Part shown: piece after piece, positions 13,636 through 15,960 of the stretch
How positions within the stretch are numbered: position 1 is the first letter of the stretch
Layout of the letters: each line of letters opens with the position of its first letter
Assembly (NCBI GenBank): GCA_038125995.1
Contig: JAYPEX010000020.1
Coordinates: forward strand, 1 to 15,960
Length of the DNA stretch: 15,960 nucleotides
Source: MAG-120531 sp038125995
GTDB taxonomy: Bacteria > Bacteroidota > Bacteroidia > Flavobacteriales > Flavobacteriaceae
Reading direction: 5' to 3'
Made by a program: the position numbers and the translations under genes
The notes under the pieces: generated by a model
The model's input: the letters and a program-made list of their open reading frames with translations, nothing else
Told to the model about the DNA's origin: nothing
Databases searched by the model: none

Positions 13636-15317
13636 AAAAATCCCTCTTCTTATTCTTAGGAGTTGTCGCCCTGAGTTGTTCCTCTTCAAATGAGGATCAA
13701 ACCTTAGGATTAATCACCAAAAATGCTATGGTGGTATCTGCCAGAGTAGAAGCTTCTGCAATTGGATCTGCTGTGATGCAACAAGGTGGAAATGCATTTG
13801 ATGCCATGGTATCTACAGAACTAGCACTTGCGGTGGCTTATCCCTTTGCTGGAAACATTGGCGGTGGTGGATTTATGGTCTATAGAACCAAGGAGGGAAC
13901 CTATGGAGGAATTGATTACAGAGAAAAGGCACCAATGTCTGCTCATAGAGATATGTATTTAGACGCAGAGGGAAATGTTATTGAGGGCATGAGTACTAAG
14001 GGTTCTACAGCTATTGGAGTTCCTGGAACCCTAGCTGGACTTTTTGAAGTCCATGAAAAGTTTGGAAGTCTTCCCATGGAACAATTGATACAACCAGTCA
14101 TTGAACTTGCTGAACGGGGTGTAGTTGTGACACAGCGTCAAGCGGATAGACTTAAGTATTACAGAGATTTATTAGTTGAAGAAAATGGTGAAAACTCACT
14201 TTACACTTTAAATTACAAAGTTGGGGATACGATTAAAAACATTGCTTTTGCAAACACCCTTAAACGCGTTATTATAAATGGTAGAGATGAATTCTATAAG
14301 GGAGAAACAGCGAAAATTCTCTCAAAATTTATCGTTGACAAGGGTGGATATATAACAGAGGATGATTTGGCAGCTTATGAGGCTGTTTGGAGGCAACCTG
14401 TGATTTTTAATTACAAAGATTTGAAAATTATATCTATGAGCCCTCCTTCTAGTGGTGGAGTGACTATGAATCAAATCTTTAAAATGATAGAGCCTCATCA
14501 TATTGGACAGTACGAGCACAATTCTTTAGAAGCCATTCAACTCTTTACGGAAGCTTCTAGAAGAGCTTATGCAGATCGCAACTATTATTTAGGAGATCCT
14601 GATTTTGAAGATATACCTTTGGATGTTCTACTCAGTGACACTTATTTAAAAGAGCGTTTTGACACTTTTAGTTTTGATGCTGCAACCCCGTCCTCTGAAG
14701 TAGCAAGAGGTGCTGTAGAGGTAGTGGAAAGCGATGAGACCACCCACTACTCTATCGTAGACCCATTTGGAAATGGTGTTTCTGTGACCACTACTCTTAA
14801 CGGAGCTTTTGGATCAAAACTATTTTGTGAAGAATTAGGAATCTTTTTAAACAATGAAATGGATGATTTCTCCTCTAAGGTAGGGGTTCCCAATATGTTT
14901 GGTCTTATTGGCGCTGAGGCTAATGCTATTGAACCTCAAAAACGTATGCTATCATCCATGACTCCAAGTATCGTAGAAAAAGACAAGGAGCTCTATGCGG
15001 TCGTTGGAACTCCAGGTGGATCTACCATCATCACTGCAGTGGCTCAAACCATTTTAAACTTATATGAATTCAATATGGGAATGCAAGAAGCAGTCAATGC
15101 CAAGCGTTTTCACCATCAGTGGTTACCCGATGAAATCGTGTTAGAAGCTACTGGGTATTCTGATGAGCTAAAAACAGCATTAAAAGCAAAAGGATATTCG
15201 ATTCGACAGGGAAGAACCAGGATTATTGGAAAAGTAGATGCTATCAAACGTTTGAAAGATGGACGATTGGAAGCAGGTGCAGATCCTAGAGGAGACGATG
15301 CAGCAGTTGGATTCTAA
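13632..15317 (+). CDS. ggt: Gamma-glutamyltransferase, predicted lipoprotein
   Basis: An N-terminal nucleophile hydrolase that cleaves gamma-glutamyl bonds, for example in glutathione, and hydrolyses or transfers the glutamyl group. The 561-residue precursor starts with a short lipoprotein-type signal (MKKSLFLFLGVVALSC, Cys16) followed by SSSNEDQ, so an envelope location is expected. Autocleavage should occur before Thr370 in ETTHYSIVD, giving a large subunit of about 350 residues after signal removal and a small one of 192. Glutamate-binding residues are visible: Arg97 in DYREKAP, the LNNEMDDFS block, SSMTPS, and the oxyanion glycines in GTPGGST. The gene is complete with no missing key residue. 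It is probably co-translated with the ACP phosphodiesterase through the ATGA overlap. Its stop codon abuts that of the convergent repressor gene. Confidence 0.94.
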   Translation: MKKSLFLFLGVVALSCSSSNEDQTLGLITKNAMVVSARVEASAIGSAVMQQGGNAFDAMVSTELALAVAYPFAGNIGGGGFMVYRTKEGTYGGIDYREKAPMSAHRDMYLDAEGNVIEGMSTKGSTAIGVPGTLAGLFEVHEKFGSLPMEQLIQPVIELAERGVVVTQRQADRLKYYRDLLVEENGENSLYTLNYKVGDTIKNIAFANTLKRVIINGRDEFYKGETAKILSKFIVDKGGYITEDDLAAYEAVWRQPVIFNYKDLKIISMSPPSSGGVTMNQIFKMIEPHHIGQYEHNSLEAIQLFTEASRRAYADRNYYLGDPDFEDIPLDVLLSDTYLKERFDTFSFDAATPSSEVARGAVEVVESDETTHYSIVDPFGNGVSVTTTLNGAFGSKLFCEELGIFLNNEMDDFSSKVGVPNMFGLIGAEANAIEPQKRMLSSMTPSIVEKDKELYAVVGTPGGSTIITAVAQTILNLYEFNMGMQEAVNAKRFHHQWLPDEIVLEATGYSDELKTALKAKGYSIRQGRTRIIGKVDAIKRLKDGRLEAGADPRGDDAAVGF

Positions 15318-15960
15318 TTAATTTAGTGTCGCCTCTTCTAATTGTTTTTTAAGTGAATTCATTGATTCTTTTAATTGAAGTAGCAATTTACTCTCTTGAG
15401 GCTCTTCAATCCCGAAACTGATTCGACTACTAACCTCCCATACCTCTTGGATTTGAAGTGCTGATATTTTATAAGGGTTGTAATCTGGATTTATAGAGAC
15501 TAATTCATAGAGTCCGTTTTCAAGCACATTGATCTTTTTGACCATAATAGAGTCGAAAAGTACCACCACATAAATTTTGTTTGAATTGATGTGAGAGAGT
15601 TTTTCAACAGCTCTAGCGAGTACCCAATCATTTGCTCTAAGATTAGGAAGCATACTGTCTCCTTCGATTTGAAAACCTCTATAGGTCGAGTTTTTAAACT
15701 GTGGAATCGGAAACTCAAAAGCAGGTAATTGTTTATACCAACTCGTATCGGCTACATTCTGAGGATAGCCTGCTGCAGCCTTTGCGTTGACAAGGATGAT
15801 ATTCTCAGATTCTTCATTGGCAAGACTGATCACTTTTGGAGCACAATCTTTTGAACTGTAATCTAAATATTGAGGTTGATTCTGTTCGTATAGCCACAGT
15901 GGATTTACACCAAATTCTTTGATAATACGAATTAATCCATTAGCGCTGAGTTCACTTTTC
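15318..15960 (-). CDS. XRE-S24 (LexA-like) transcriptional repressor, partial at right edge
   Basis: The reading frame stays open from the stop at 15318-15320 to the window edge, so the N-terminus is cut off. An internal GTG at 15833 is not the true start. The visible N-terminal part, KSELSANGLIRIIKEFGVN (from 15959 leftward), resembles the end of a helix-turn-helix domain. The rest is an S24/LexA self-cleavage domain. It has an Ala-Gly dipeptide in KAAAGY (cleavage between codons at 15771 and 15770), catalytic Ser in EGDSM (15654-15656) and Lys in MVKK (15537-15539), 39 residues apart, close to the Ser-Lys spacing of LexA. A short coiled coil ends the protein. The family represses genes until RecA or an intrinsic signal triggers cleavage. 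Targets are unknown, and its partner or operator would lie beyond the window. Confidence 0.88.
   Translation of the reverse strand, partial: KSELSANGLIRIIKEFGVNPLWLYEQNQPQYLDYSSKDCAPKVISLANEESENIILVNAKAAAGYPQNVADTSWYKQLPAFEFPIPQFKNSTYRGFQIEGDSMLPNLRANDWVLARAVEKLSHINSNKIYVVVLFDSIMVKKINVLENGLYELVSINPDYNPYKISALQIQEVWEVSSRISFGIEEPQESKLLLQLKESMNSLKKQLEEATLN

Noticed and set aside
1..15960. Mobile element, CRISPR array, phage-defence or biosynthetic cluster
   Set aside because: Every sizeable gene fits a known housekeeping or envelope family. There are no transposase or integrase motifs, no regularly spaced repeats and no terminal inverted repeats. The only hint of accessory content is the S24 repressor at the right edge.

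Overview
The window reads as an ordinary chromosomal segment of a low-GC Bacteroidota, most likely of class Flavobacteriia. The protein families are typical of that group: a MutS2 with no Smr tail, a DUF4369-thioredoxin lipoprotein, a YdiJ-like FAD/Fe-S oxidoreductase and an XRE-S24 repressor with an Ala-Gly cleavage site. Most intergenic gaps carry the Bacteroidota -7 promoter element TAnnTTTG. Starts are preceded by A/T-rich sequence rather than clear Shine-Dalgarno motifs. Coding density is very high and no gene-free stretch exceeds about 170 bases.

Layout, left to right. Positions 41-3335 hold a DNA repair block: ung (minus), then divergently mutS2 and a DCC-family (DUF393) gene joined by an ATGA overlap. 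Positions 3336-5750 hold a minus-strand pair, aroC followed by a dicarboxylate/acidic amino acid:cation symporter. Positions 5836-8742 hold a 968-residue FAD/Fe-S 2-hydroxyacid dehydrogenase-like protein (minus, TTG start). A 166-base divergent gap separates it from a TlpA-like lipoprotein (8909-10027, plus). Then come a rhomboid protease (minus), a LpxL/HtrB-like acyltransferase (plus) and glmM (minus). Next is a translationally coupled plus-strand pair, ACP phosphodiesterase (GTG start) and lipoprotein gamma-glutamyltransferase. The window ends in a minus-strand XRE-S24 (LexA-like) repressor that runs off the right edge.

Functionally this is housekeeping and cell-envelope material: base excision and recombination control, aromatic amino acid supply, amino-sugar and lipid A precursor supply, glutathione and acyl-carrier recycling, periplasmic redox, and one stress-type regulator. 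I see no transposase, integrase, CRISPR array, tRNA or rRNA, and no candidate for a wholly new system. The most interesting details are structural. All four convergent gene pairs share or abut their stop codons. One divergent promoter is an 18-base near-palindrome made of two -7 boxes. An 11-A tract in mutS2 lies exactly at the boundary between the ATPase core and the C-terminal tail. A 9-A tract sits where transcription of the FAD/Fe-S gene should start.
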